NCBI GenBank assembly: GCA_038380795.1
Contig: CM076267.1
Span: forward strand, 11,391,501-11,455,500
Reading direction: 5' to 3'
Length of the DNA: 64,000 nucleotides
From: Pyrocephalus nanus
Lineage: Eukaryota; Chordata; Aves; Passeriformes; Tyrannidae
The translations under genes were made by a program, and so were the position numbers. Positions 54,701 to 64,000 of this stretch are shown piece by piece. The notes beneath the pieces were generated by a model. That model did not search any database, was not told where the DNA came from, and was given only the letters and a program-made list of their open reading frames with translations. The first letter of the stretch is position 1; each line of letters opens with the position of its first letter.

Positions 54701-57700
54701 TCTACTAAACTGCTTAATTAATATATTCAATACAAATGACAAATTATGTTACATCCTTTACTTCCCTGTCTTTAATTATCCTGTCTTTCAAAACATTAAA
54801 AAAGTCTTACATCACATGGCCGGTCTTAAAAGCCAAAGATTTATGGCTATGGGCTGATTGCATCATTCTGTTTCCTTCTTTCTTACACATTTCAGCTCAT
54901 ACAGCTTTTTGCCTAGATTTAAGACCTAAGATGTATGTAAATCTATTCCTAAACACAGAATATGAGGTAAATATGAAGTGTTATGTGTAGGGAAAAAAAG
55001 ACAACCCTGATTTCATCTATAAAAAAATGGACTTGTAGTAATATTAACATTCAGGACAAAAGAATCACATCCTAAAAGAGTCAAATGAGAATATTCACTC
55101 AGTGACAAGCAGAAGTCAAAAAGAACTGAGCAAAATGCAGGCAAAAAGCACTAGTAATGTTCTTGTAACCTTCAGAGAAGGGAAGAAGGTTTAGGAAAAG
55201 GTACAATTTGATTTTGTTTTTTTAAATGTTCCATATAATTTACATTAACTGTGAACTAAAAAAATAGGTGTGGCAAATGAGGTTTTCATAATATTTAGAA
55301 AGAACAGCGGTTTGGGGGTTTATTTTTAAAAGTCAAATTCACTGTCACATACCAGGCACATGTGACAAACCCAGAAGTGGAGGGTATATAAGAACAATTC
55401 TTTTTAAGGTCCTTATCTGTATGATAGACACATTAACCTCACAGGGTAGTGAGCTGGGGAGGAAAGCAGGTAAGGGCACATGTGCACAAAAGAGGGACTT
55501 CATTAGTCCGTGTAAAGGATGGTTTCTCCATCCCACATGCAAGTTCACACTTCAATATTTTCGCCATGTGCTCCCACTTCAGCCTTCACTGAATTTGTGC
55601 AGTTTTGGCATGGATTCCCTGAACAGTTTTAGGTCACACACTGGCAGAGAACAAAAATTCACCATAGGAAATTCACAGCTGCTGCAAGCGACACACTCAA
55701 ATGTGCAACCTGAATTCTCCTTCCTATATATGGGCATCATATGAAGTAAAAAGTGAGGTTAAGGTTTGTGTTTGAAACATGACTTGGAGAACTGAAGATA
55801 GTTGTAGTCTGATGTTACACACTACAGCTAAAAGAATAATTACAGACTAGAAAGGAGCTTAAGAAGACACTTGGATATTACAGTTCTGCATGAGATAAGG
55901 AGCATAAAGCAGTCAGGACTAAATGTCAGTCTTAACAGTGATTTCCTTATGTGTGTGATTGCTCTGATAGTGATGGGCTTTAGTAGCTTTCCCTAACATT
56001 TAATCACATGAGCTTAGGAAGCAGAGACAGCTACAAAGTAGAAAAAAAACAACCTAAACCTTATGAACCTCATGAACGTTCTTATTTTATGCATGTTAAC
56101 TCTGACATAATTGTCTCACGGAAATCCTTCAGTATATTACTGCAAATTACTCATGGACTCAAAGAACATACTATAAAACATGCAAAAGCATTTAAAGAAA
56201 TTCCATTTACACTGTCTTCTGAAATGCTTTCATATTAGCTTGTGTGTAATCTTGTCCACCTGACAGGCTCTGTGACATTCAGGTTGCTGTACTAATGCAT
56301 ACACACATTCAGAATAAGTGCATAATTTAGTGCTCAGTAAGCTGTGGCTAATGCATTAAGCAGTAATGCTCCACTCAAAAATATTATTTTATTTGGTTCA
56401 AGTAACGGATGAAAATGGGCCTTCAGCCTTAGCCATCAAAACAATGCAGGTTACTTGACAAAACTCACACAGTCTGTACAATTATTTACAATGTCTCAAG
56501 AAACTTCAGTGAAAAACTTCTTTTTGCTTCACACAGTTAGCTTTAATTAATTCTCTGTAGATTTTTAATCAAACTGTGTAAAAGATCAAACTACTTCCTC
56601 ACATAGAGCTGAAATTCTTGAAAATGTCTCTTTTTTTTGGAGTAGGCTAAGTAGGTAAATTTATCAATTTCACATGGAGATGATGCATATTTTCACAGCA
56701 TGAATATATGAAATTATTAACCTTTTCCATCAGGAATCTGCTCATGCTCTTTTTTTTCCCCTATATAGTTTTCAATAAATTTTAACATCATGTTTTATGC
56801 ATCTCACTTCTCAGACTCTATGTACAGTCCATAGCCTTTCTTTCCCTAGTTAGAGAAGTTGTTCTTTGAACATTTCTCCTTAGGCAGGTACTTAATTGTT
56901 CTCCTAGGTCTCCTTGCTGCAGCTACACTGGAAAACTTTATTGAAAGGTGATCAAGATTTTGTGGAAACTCTTCTTCCCAATCCCTGAATGATACCTCAC
57001 ATCTAAACCTCATTTGGGAATTTTCATCTTCTCAGCTACTTACAGTCTTCATTCTTGTTTTGGTAAAGCCTGGGGCAGCACATGTCTTTTGGCATAAGTC
57101 ATAAATGAAAAGCTGCATAAGACACCACCTTTCATTGCATTTAAGCCATCTGGCCCATTTAAAAGCTCTCGATATCTAATCCAAGATTGTTGAGAATGAA
57201 TGAACTGAATGTCGAGTACCCCTTAACATTTTAAGAAAAAGGGCACAATGAGGACAGCTCTTCCTGGCCACCTTAACAGCACATTCTCCTTAAAAGGGTC
57301 ACTGTTAATGGTAGCACAATATAGTTAGTTCAGCCTCCCCTAGGCAACACTGGGCAACCAACATCAGCAGCACCTTCCCTAAATGCTCACTAAGCACCTA
57401 AGAACTCAAACTGCATCTACCCTACTTGACACACTGCTCTTAGTTTACTTATCAGGACTGGTTTTACAGTCGATGTTTTTTACATTCTCAGTTTTCTCTC
57501 TGAAACTCTTCCTTTGCTTTATCCACAGCACCCAGTCACTGGCTTTCAACTTCACACCAAACACTTTCTTTCTCAACTTAAAAAGATTCCAAGTTGATTT
57601 TCAGAGTAAGCAATACTAAGAGGAATGAAAAAAACACCAAAAAAACAAAAAAAAACACCCAAACTCAAATAACTTGCTCAAATAATAAAAGGACTGCCTG

Positions 57701-58677
57701 GAAGCTGACGAGTTCAAGGGGGGAAAAAACCCAACCCACATAGAAACCTTTTATTTGTAAGTTCTTTTCTTCGTGTTTACATATTATGCAAGCATAACTA
57801 GAAAAGACCCAGTGCTACTGTGGTTTTTAAAGAAGAAGGAAAGTGTAGTAATGCCTGTGTACTCCTACTTCCTTCAGCATAAGAGGAAAAAGAAAGTTAA
57901 GTGAATAACAAGTGATCCATATTCCCTGGCTGTACAAAATGTACTCTGTACTTACTGAGGATGCCCAGGATAGGTTGACAGGACAATTGAATTGTTTGGT
58001 TTGTATGATTTTCAGGAAGGAATCTGTTTCTATCACAAACTCTTTAACTGCGTGTGTACAGAAGGCAATCATTTCACTGCAGATAAAGTACAAGGCTACT
58101 TTGGAATCCACACTGGGAGAGACTACATGAAAAAGGCCATTTTGCACAATTTCATCTGTCTCACGACATGATCCCACACATCCAATATGAGAAAATGAAC
58201 TATTTAACATTTGCATACAAATTACATATTTTTGGGGTTTGAGGCATGGCTCCCTCTGTGATCTTGGGCCAATTTCTGAACCTCTCTAAATCTCTGCTTC
58301 CTTATTTGCAAAGCAGATTAATATTAGCTATGCAGGATGGGCAGAGGCGTAATTAACTCCAGTTTGTAAAGGGCTTTCTGATGTTCAGATACAATGAAAA
58401 AGAAGGACTAGGAGAATCCATTTAAGAAGCAAAGAAACATGTAAGCCCACCGCCACACAACAAACATTTGGCATATCAACTTCATACGGAAAATTTTGAC
58501 TAGCAGTTCTTTGCAGTAGCAGCAAAAATTATATTAACAGAAAGAATAAAATATGTATATTAAAAATAACTTAATTCACTTACTTCTTCCTAATTTCTAG
58601 GTCTGAGACTGGAACACATCTGAGGCCAGCTCCCAATACCATGAGGGATGAAGTTAGTAACACAGTTACCCTCAGAC
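15121..58677 (-). CDS. SLC49A4: SLC49A4 (DIRC2), lysosomal major facilitator transporter, exons 2-9 (5' partial)
   Basis: Partial gene, minus strand. Coding exons in transcript order: 58677-58584, 45916-45648, 40105-39976, 34871-34763, 34139-34072, 29147-29020, 18662-18480, 15236-15121. All introns are GT-AG and every junction keeps the frame. The joined product is about 365 residues and closely matches the C-terminal three quarters of human SLC49A4 (478 residues) as I remember it, including motifs [41 protein letters not shown] and the C-terminal YLDVVVSV. Known of the family: SLC49 belongs to the major facilitator superfamily with the FLVCR proteins; SLC49A4 sits in the lysosomal membrane, is glycosylated and proteolytically processed, and has been reported to export pyridoxine driven by protons. 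The N-terminal exon, with the dileucine sorting signal and first membrane segments, is outside the window. No frameshift or premature stop was seen, so the gene looks functional. Confidence 0.96.
15237..18479 (-). other. SLC49A4: SLC49A4 intron 8
   Basis: 3.2 kb intron in phase 1, GT-AG. Contains a (TA)n tract at 15423-15441 and AT-rich unique sequence. No other gene or recognisable transposable element was seen. Confidence 0.9.
15423..15441. repeat. (TA)n microsatellite
   Basis: Nineteen bases of uninterrupted TA alternation in intron 8. Confidence 0.9.
18480..18662 (-). CDS. SLC49A4: SLC49A4 coding exon 8
   Basis: 183-base exon. The acceptor is GTTATAG before CTACACTG and the donor is CATACAG before GTAAGA. 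It starts with two bases completing an alanine codon, has 60 full codons, and ends with one base of a glutamate codon. It encodes membrane segment 10 ([20 protein letters not shown]), the highly conserved loop [15 protein letters not shown], and membrane segment 11 ([12 protein letters not shown]). Reading through the donor would add only a few residues before a stop, so intron retention would give a protein lacking segment 12. Confidence 0.96.
22045..22080. repeat. A-rich low-complexity tract
   Basis: A17 followed by AAAAG-type units, polypurine on the plus strand. Confidence 0.85.
24172..24262 (-). repeat. Possible MIR-type SINE relic, reverse orientation
   Basis: CATTACTCCCATCCTATGAG resembles the reverse complement of the MIR core (the stretch around CATTTTACAGATGAGGAAAC), and the following TAATGATCTGCCTACAGCCA resembles the AAGTGACTTGCCCAAGGTCA segment with gaps. 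Divergence is high and an insertion must be assumed, so the call is tentative. Confidence 0.35.
26462..26612. repeat. Purine-rich and A-rich low-complexity block
   Basis: About 150 bases nearly without T, with CA, C8 and AAAG/AAAGG sub-tracts. Long frames across it on both strands come from this composition and are not genes. Confidence 0.85.
29020..29147 (-). CDS. SLC49A4: SLC49A4 coding exon 7
   Basis: 128-base exon. The acceptor is a long T tract plus TAG before GTTTGCAG and the donor is CCACAG before GTACTG. It completes the arginine codon, has 42 full codons, and ends with the first base of the next codon. It encodes [12 protein letters not shown], then membrane segment 9 ([16 protein letters not shown]), then a loop [13 protein letters not shown]. 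The donor GTACTG is weaker than the others in this gene, but phase and protein similarity leave little doubt. Confidence 0.95.
29148..34071 (-). other. SLC49A4: SLC49A4 intron 6
   Basis: 4.9 kb intron in phase 2. Contains a pyrimidine tract at about 29922-29953 and an A16 tract at 32166-32181. A 149-codon plus-strand frame at 33265-33714 has no recognisable similarity and is not called. Confidence 0.9.
34072..34139 (-). CDS. SLC49A4: SLC49A4 coding exon 6
   Basis: Short 68-base exon. The acceptor is TGTCAG before GTAGATGC and the donor is GCAAG before GTAGGA. It has 22 full codons in phase 0 and ends with AG of an arginine codon. It encodes [20 protein letters not shown], which is membrane segment 8 and matches the human protein as I recall it. 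It is separated from exon 5 by the shortest intron in the window, 623 bases. Confidence 0.96.
34140..34762 (-). other. SLC49A4: SLC49A4 intron 5
   Basis: Shortest intron seen, 623 bases, phase 0. It contains an (AAAAC)n-type run at 34148-34167, which reads as GTTTT on the transcript strand and forms part of the polypyrimidine tract before exon 6. Confidence 0.92.
34763..34871 (-). CDS. SLC49A4: SLC49A4 coding exon 5
   Basis: 109-base exon. The acceptor is CCACAG before CAATTTCC and the donor is AGCCAA before GTAAGT. It begins with the last base of the split serine codon and ends in phase 0 after 36 full codons. It encodes membrane segment 7 ([20 protein letters not shown]) and the following luminal stretch ending HVSQ. 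The residues agree with the human protein almost throughout; one visible difference is serine where I recall human alanine in the GVFAGWSG stretch. Confidence 0.95.
34872..39975 (-). other. SLC49A4: SLC49A4 intron 4
   Basis: 5.1 kb intron in phase 2. AT-rich unique sequence with no recognised repeat or nested gene. Short frames near 36430-36840 on the minus strand have no similarity I know. Confidence 0.9.
39976..40105 (-). CDS. SLC49A4: SLC49A4 coding exon 4
   Basis: 130-base exon. The acceptor is TGCTTAG before AATTTGG and the donor is CTTAAG before GTAGGA. It completes a glutamate codon, has 42 full codons, and ends with AG of a serine codon. It encodes the rest of membrane segment 6 ([13 protein letters not shown]) and then the central cytosolic loop of the major facilitator fold, which is proline-rich and then basic ([16 protein letters not shown]). 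CpG dinucleotides are kept in this exon although its surroundings are AT-rich, as expected for constrained coding sequence. Confidence 0.94.
42730..42775. repeat. Compound (CA)n microsatellite
   Basis: Forty-six bases of CA repeat interrupted twice by CAAA, followed by a T-rich tract. Confidence 0.92.
43548..43760. other. GC-richer block inside intron 3
   Basis: This stretch is clearly richer in G and C than the rest of the intron and keeps CpG sites (TTCGGC, AGCGCTG, CACGAG, GCCGG). Two minus-strand frames of 76-77 codons overlap here, in different frames, without similarity to any protein I know. The arms GGCACAAGG at 43596-43604 and CCTTGTGCC at 43632-43640 can pair. It could be an old transposon fragment or a regulatory element. 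Confidence 0.3.
44694..44717. repeat. Perfect 24-base TA-rich palindrome
   Basis: The two 12-base halves are exact reverse complements, centred between 44705 and 44706, around the core ACTGTATATACAGT. Confidence 0.9.
45648..45916 (-). CDS. SLC49A4: SLC49A4 coding exon 3
   Basis: 269-base exon, the largest in the window. The acceptor is TTCCAG before GCTGATTCACGG and the donor is ATGCAG before GTGTGG. It starts with one base completing the lysine codon, has 89 full codons, and ends with the first base of a glutamate codon. Membrane segments 4 (about residues 5-28 of the exon, [16 protein letters not shown]) and 5 (about 35-60, [16 protein letters not shown]) are clear. The [11 protein letters not shown] motif lies between them and is a conserved feature of the SLC49 group. 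The sequence SPNGTAH holds an N-G-T sequon that matches the N-glycosylation site known in human SLC49A4. This exon alone is sufficient to identify the gene. Confidence 0.97.
47387..47401. repeat. Short (CA)n tract
   Basis: Fifteen bases of CA alternation in intron 2. Confidence 0.8.
52821..52864. repeat. Tandem duplication of a 23-base unit
   Basis: The unit beginning GAGTGAAAGAGGGAGAGGGT is present at 52821-52843 and repeats from 52844 to 52864 without mismatch, pointing to a recent slippage duplication. Confidence 0.9.
54080..54091. repeat. G12 homopolymer
   Basis: Twelve consecutive G on the plus strand. A likely hotspot for sequencing length error or polymorphism. Confidence 0.9.
58245..58400 (+). 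repeat. MIR-type SINE relic
   Basis: The plus strand follows the MIR consensus as I know it: TGTGATCTTGGGCCAATTTC corresponds to TGTGACCTTGGGCAAGTCAC, then AACCTCTCTAAATCTCTGCT, then a CTTATTTGCAAA stretch matching CTCATCTGTAAA, an ATTAATATTA stretch, and finally GTTTGTAAAGGGCTTTCTGA matching the 3' part with TGTAAAGCGCTT. Order and spacing are preserved over about 150 bases. MIRs are ancient amniote SINEs and surviving copies in birds are few and diverged. Confidence 0.7.
58584..58677 (-). CDS. SLC49A4: SLC49A4 coding exon 2
   Basis: 94-base exon. The acceptor reads TTAG before GTCTGAGG and the donor reads AAGAA followed by GTAAGT. It enters with two bases of a split glycine codon and leaves with two bases (AA) of a lysine codon completed in exon 3. 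The 30 full codons encode a membrane segment with [17 protein letters not shown] followed by a short loop ending in EIRK. This corresponds to the human stretch around GLRITVLLTSF and is likely transmembrane segment 3. The preceding exon must end in phase 1; no matching exon was found between here and the window end. Confidence 0.93.
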
Positions 58678-59792
58678 CTAAGACAAAAAAAACAACAGTA
58701 TTTTACAAGTCAGTAACGTTGCAAAAAAAAATATTGCTTAAATACATATATATTTACATACAGTCTCACAGAAGTAACATATATCTCATTCAAATCATAA
58801 GCAATTTGGTGTTGATATGAATTCCTGACACATTATGAAATCCTGAGTAATTTTCTATACTTATACTGCAGAATTACAAAGGCTTCCTCTTGGCATACTA
58901 ACGCACAGGAGCATATCCAAAGTCTTTACAGGCATTCCTAAAAGTGAAAAGTGGTAATAAAAGTATAATCAAAATGTACAATATATCCTTTAGAATTAGA
59001 GGCATTGGGGAACATGCTCTAGTGTGTGATCTGAAATCTAGGTATAGATAAAGAAAAATCTGGACTTTTTTATTCTTCCACTTAATGAGCAAAGGCACAG
59101 CACTGTTATTGTTTTCTTTCGTAATGCAGATATACATTTCATTCCAAAGAAATAACCATTTATTCAGGGGGAAAAGTGTGAGTATTTTTTTGCAGTCCTT
59201 GCAATTAGGCCAGGTTTTTGCTGCTCTCAGCTCAAATTGTCAGAGATTGTAAATATAGTACATTAGAAAAAAGCCACAATTGACTGATTCCTTGAGTATG
59301 TTTTTTCCTCATACTGCGATTCTCGAATGAGAAGCACTTAGATTAGAAACAACCTTATCTTAGCACTGCAATTCCTTTTGCCAGCAGCGTACTTGCTGCT
59401 GCTAAGGTGCTTCCATCAGCAGCTGAGAACAGTGGCAGCTGACAGGCTCCAGAATCTTGTAAAACACCAGTATCATAAATATGCACAATTAAAAACCACA
59501 GACAGAGTCTACATCTGTGAAGTTGTAAATTTTGAAACAATTTCACAGCAACAAATAGAAAATAAAGGGTTTCCATGTTCTTAGTAGAACATAATAAAAA
59601 TTATTAATGATGACAAACATGCAGTATCTCTAACATTTAGGTAAAACTAATTGCTACTCAAAACATAGATAGAAAAAGAACAAGTCCCTATGATAACTCA
59701 CCTATCAAAAAAATAGCTTTGAATCTTTCTAAAACTACCCATATTCAGAGGAGTGCTCCCTCTGGGTTAGTCACTCCTGTATTCAGTACAAT

Positions 59793-59930
59793 TACAGAAT
59801 CACAGAATATTCTGAGTTGGAAGGGACCCACAAGGATCCTCAAGTCCAGCTCCTAACTGAATGGTCCATATAGAGATCAAACCCACAACCCTAGTGTTAT
59901 TTGCACCATGTTCTAACCAGCTGAGCTAAT
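59793..59930 (-). mobile_element. CR1 LINE, 3'-end fragment
   Basis: The reverse complement ends with AGAATATTCTGTGATTCTGT, the short ATTCTGTG tail typical of CR1, preceded by the stretch whose plus-strand form is GAGTTGGAAGGGACCCACAA. The rest (CCCTAGTGTTATTTGCACCA and CTAACCAGCTGAGCTAA on the plus strand) is also standard CR1 3' sequence. It is 5'-truncated to about 140 bases, inserted in the same orientation as SLC49A4. Confidence 0.92.
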
Positions 59931-61081
59931 CTCATGGTCAACCAATAGTTACATGAAATATTTTGTCTCCATGTGAATTGTATGGGAGTTTTAGAGCATG
60001 TATTCTACTAAAATGTAATTTCAGTGGACAAGACATCATTTTGCTCGTATTGCAACAGCTCTGAGCGAACCTCACTCACAAGTATGCAACTCCTTGTGCT
60101 GGGCACTGCACAAACCAAACCAAAGACAAGTTTCTCTCTCAGTCAGCCTTAGCCCAGGAAAACCCAAACAAAAATAAGTTAATGTTACAGGTTTTCTGAA
60201 ATGGAAGTACAACTTCCTTTGGTATAGCTCAGTCATTAACACAAGGAATGCCACCTGCAGTGACGTGACTCCAAGGGACACCTCACATCCCTAATGCCCT
60301 GGAGAAGTATCATCAGCCGAGAATATTTGTTCCCTTGGAGGATTTCCCAATGCTTGCCCAGACTTACTTGCTTGACTTTGTGCTCAATTGCTGTTAAACT
60401 GGTTTTTCAGGTGTGTGTGTTCAGAGAGCCCAACCAAATGCCCAGATAATATCGCTGTTCAAAACCTTCACAGTCTTCAAGTTTGTTGGGCCACCACATG
60501 AGACTTCATGCCACGCTTAAGTCCCTATTACCACACTGCCTATGTTGTGGGGGCAATTGTTTGTATCAGGATTTCATAAGTGATGCTTTTGCCTCTTCTC
60601 CTGAGAAATGAATCTGTTAGCACTGCTTTTGTGTATAATGAGAACTTGTATGCAGTAAGAATTAGAATTTTATTGATGGGAAATTGAAACACAAGACTTT
60701 TAACTGAAAAATCTGAAGTCTGCCATTAGGAAACACTGACAAAATATTTCAGGAAAGCTCTAGTACACATCACCTTATTTTTCATATAAAGCAGGGTCTT
60801 TCTGAATTACATTTCACAAAACATGATGTATTCTGCCTTTCAGGAGACACGAGGACAGAGATCAGCCTGGAAGGTGCTGCTCATAGGGTGCCACAGGAGG
60901 TACTGGCCTGGAGCAAGCCCAGGGCACAGCAGTAAAGAAGTATTATACAAAAATTAAAGTTTAAAGACACGAGTGTTTACATATAAAAAACTTCTATTTA
61001 GTTTTTAATTTTAAAAAAATCCCCAAAGCAAAAAATACATAAACCAAGAAAGCTTAAAATTAAATCTGCATAAAAGTTTCC

Positions 61082-61165
61082 TAAAAAAAAAAAAACCAAA
61101 AAAAAAAAAAAAAAAAACAAACACAAAAAAAAAAAAAAAAAAAAAAAAAAAACCACAAAAAACAA
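61082..61165. repeat. Long A-rich tract
   Basis: About 80 bases almost entirely A with scattered C. It reads as poly(T) on the SLC49A4 strand. No recognisable transposon body lies on either side, so it may be a simple-sequence expansion. Confidence 0.85.
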
Positions 61166-62629
61166 CACCCAACCCAACTTACAATTCAGTGAAAACTGAA
61201 TTGGATGCTGAAGTTTGCCTCCAGCCCTAAATTTAGGCTTATCTTTAATGCCAACCTTACATGCTGGGTAATCTTAAAGTAAAATTATCAGTTCAAGCCC
61301 CACAATCATGTGTTCTTGATCTCTCCAAACATTCTTTGAAGTCCTAATCTTGAATACTATACACTGCAAGGTATCACTTGTAAATGTTTGGATTGCACAG
61401 AATATTATTTGCCTCCTTTTTTTTTTTTTTCCTTTCCACCTTAACATGTAAACACAGCCCTGAAAATTCCTTTGGTTAATGCTGGAAATGATGACAACAA
61501 AGGGAACAAAAGACTGTCAGACAAGCAGTGTATTAGATATTTTCTTTGCTAATTATATGACATATTTCTACCTTCTAAGCATCTTGCCCTGTTATTTTGC
61601 TTTACATTTTAGCTCTCTGAATCCATCCTCTTTTTCATCTTTGTTAGAAACTGGACTTTATTAGTATTTCTATAATTATTTCAGTATTTTTGCTTTGAAC
61701 ATTGCAGATGTCCTTAATCTTAATTTGACATCTTGTATTACTCTAAAAAGGTGCACCCCAGAGTGCTTCAGATAGCAACCATGCATCATGGGGACTATAA
61801 ACCAGAGTAACAACCAAGACTGAAGAAAATGCCTCTGGACCCTGCAGAAAATTATGTCTCTACTTTAAAAGATATAAGTAATTCACTCAACCAAGAAATT
61901 TTGAGTAGATGTAATTAACTTCATTAATTTTACCCTGTAAATGCAAGCAGCAATTGGAGGGAGGGAGGAGGCTCCAGCTTTTTAAAATCCATCATTCAGT
62001 TTCTAATCCCCTTCTATCACAGGTTTCTGACACATAGCTGGAAAGGGAAGAAACTCCTTTAAAGGATATTTTATGCCAGTGCATTCAGTTTTCTGTTCTT
62101 TGGAGCCTATCTCTGGAGCTGCTCATTCCCACACTGTTGCAGAAGGCAGCACTGGCTCCTGAGCAAACCGTGGCCACGTTCAGAAAACCCAAACATCATT
62201 GACAGTAACAGAAAAGGCCTAGCTAGCAGCAGAAATTGAGTTGGTAATAAAAAAGATATATTAATTATCGTGTATGAGTGAAACAGCCGATACAGTTCAA
62301 CTGTTTAGCCCTCCTGTGGCTCATAACACCGTCTGCTTTATGACTTCAGCAGTCCATGCTGCAGTCACTGGTTTCTATTTATTTTTTAAACAACTACCCC
62401 CACAGTCCTGCCACTATTACAGACTTAGCACAAATTCCCAACCCACAGTCCTCTGAACTCTCCTCTTAATGCCCTCCAGCACCCACAGCCCAACACAAAA
62501 ACAAGAAAACCCCACCATGCTGGAATGTGGTCTCACACAGGAGTGGGAGACAGTGGGTGCCTCCCACTGTGCTGCCAGTGGCACCCAGCTGCTCTCCAGC
62601 TCCCTCACAGCTACATCAAGCAAGAGCTT

Positions 62630-62671
62630 GGGTGCTGCAACACGTGGGTGCTGCAACACGTGGGTGCTGCA
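62630..62671. repeat. 16-base tandem repeat containing CACGTG boxes
   Basis: The unit GGGTGCTGCAACACGT occurs at 62630-62645 and 62646-62661 exactly, and partly from 62662 to 62671. Each junction creates a CACGTG E-box, at 62641-62646 and 62657-62662. Confidence 0.9.
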
Positions 62672-64000
62672 TCCCCCACAACTCTTCCAGCATGCCTTAC
62701 TTTCAGGCTGCTTTTTGAAGTACATGAAAAGAAAATGCATTCCCTTACCCCTCTCATTACTGACTTGTAATGATCAATAAGTAAGTGATTTATTATGCCC
62801 AGTTTAAGAAACTTAGTAAAAGATGTTGTATGGCCATAATGAAATCCTTGTTCCAACTACTTATACATTGCAGTTTGTCATTCAGAAAGGGAACATGATT
62901 AACATGTCCCTGTGCATCCCACAGCTGAGGCTGGTGTACTGCAGCCCACTCTTCCCCAGCTACAGACCACTGCAAGCAGCACCTTCCAGCTCAGAGCATC
63001 ACACACACGGCAGATATTGTTTGGGTTTGGTTTCTCCCTCCCCCTCCTAATGGAGCATTCATCTTAGGGGGAAATTCCAATTGGATGTGCAAAATAGAAG
63101 AGTTTTCACCGTTCTCCTTTTCTTTTAATGGAAGTTTATCAAGAGGAAAGGCTGACAGCCCTCCACCTGGCATGGCAGCAGTGGATTTCCCTCCTACAGA
63201 TCACATCCCCTACTCTCGGATGCATTAACATTTGAGGGGTTTCCTTCCTTCAGCTGCAGATATTAAAATCAGTTCTCACAAACATAGAGCACAAGTGACA
63301 TCAGCCTGCTGCACATATTCACAGTTTTTAAAGACCAGGCTGAAAGTACAAATGGTCCCTTCTGACATTGAACTGAGAGCATTTACTTAACTACTCTATT
63401 ATTTTGACTAAAACATATCTAGCTAGGAGAAAATAAACCTAAAATGTTGTTTTGATCCACACACACACCAGGAAACTAAAAGCTCACCAATGTCAACAGC
63501 TGTTCTAACAACTCACTGTCAACTGCGCTTTTCCTTCCAATTTAAAGCAAATTTAGTTTTCAAATAAATTCTTGGTTTGCCTTTCTTGATACAACAAAGC
63601 AAGTTCTCTTCTATGAAATAAACCAATAAAAATGAACTTCTACATTTGGGTTCAGTAAGCAAAGCATTGAGCTCCAAGTCTTCCACAATTTTTTTTTTTT
63701 GGTCCTGGGATTGTTTTTATGTCTTGTCTAAATGGCCTCCTTAGTGTTCAAGCATCCTTTTTAAACGGATTTCTTTGCTGGATACCAATTCTCCATTTCG
63801 TACGATGGGTCTGTTTCTCTCCCTTCTTGACACATGCCTCTACATTTAGCTGTAATTAAAAAAAAAAGGCCTAATTAAACAGCTCCTTTTATCATGGAAT
63901 CCTGAAATCCCCACACAGAATTTCCTTGTTCATCACTGACTATCCTCCAGAAATCTTTGGTTTTTAATGTAATTCTAGCAAAATTGTACTGACATTTTAT

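Larger units (their letters stand above)
45917..58583 (-). other. SLC49A4: SLC49A4 intron 2
   Basis: 12.7 kb intron in phase 2, the longest complete intron in the window. Contains a CA tract (47387-47401), a 23-base tandem duplication (52821-52864), a G12 run (54080-54091), and a MIR-like SINE relic (58245-58400). No nested gene was recognised. Confidence 0.9.
58678..64000 (-). other. SLC49A4: SLC49A4 intron 1 (partial)
   Basis: At least 5.3 kb of intron 1. No CpG island, promoter-like sequence or exon 1 was found up to the window end. Holds the CR1 fragment, an A-rich tract and the E-box tandem repeat. Confidence 0.85.

Noticed and set aside
58678..64000. Search for SLC49A4 exon 1
   Set aside because: No minus-strand frame resembles the expected N-terminal segment, no donor in phase 1 follows a suitable frame, and there is no CpG-rich promoter-like DNA.

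Overview
This window is AT-rich, intron-rich vertebrate DNA, most likely from a bird. Three things point to a bird: introns of moderate length with few interspersed repeats, a CR1 LINE 3' end with the typical short ATTCTGTG-type tail, and an LTR-type element resembling one I know from neoavian and passerine genomes. No bacterial-type operons, CRISPR arrays or RNA genes were seen.

The only protein-coding gene I can support is SLC49A4 (formerly DIRC2), a 12-TM major facilitator protein of the lysosomal membrane. It lies on the minus strand. Eight coding exons can be read with consensus splice sites and unbroken phase: 58584-58677, 45648-45916, 39976-40105, 34763-34871, 34072-34139, 29020-29147, 18480-18662 and 15121-15236 (stop codon). 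Together they encode about 365 residues, the C-terminal three quarters of a protein of about 478 residues in human. The first coding exon (N-terminus, lysosomal sorting signal, first membrane segments) is not in the window and must lie beyond position 64000 in the minus-strand upstream direction.

Layout. 1 to about 1910: noncoding, with a plausible 3' end of a plus-strand transcript. SEMA5B is the expected tail-to-tail neighbour from conserved synteny, but no SEMA5B coding sequence was recognised. About 1911-7890: apparent intergenic DNA with one stretch (about 4845-5150) that looks like a conserved noncoding element. About 7900-8340: a block that reads like the end of a minus-strand 3' UTR, possibly the distal poly(A) site of SLC49A4. 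8340-15120: 3' flank or long 3' UTR of SLC49A4, carrying an antisense LTR-type insertion (about 11690-12579), microsatellites and a proximal AATAAA at 14596-14601. 15121-58677: SLC49A4 exons 9 to 2. 58678-64000: part of intron 1, with a MIR-like relic just inside intron 2, a CR1 fragment, and a small tandem repeat that creates two CACGTG boxes.

No undescribed multi-gene system was found. The most useful leads are the unresolved 3' end of SLC49A4 with its antisense LTR, the duplicated E-box in intron 1 of a lysosomal gene, the MIR-like relics, and the candidate conserved noncoding element.
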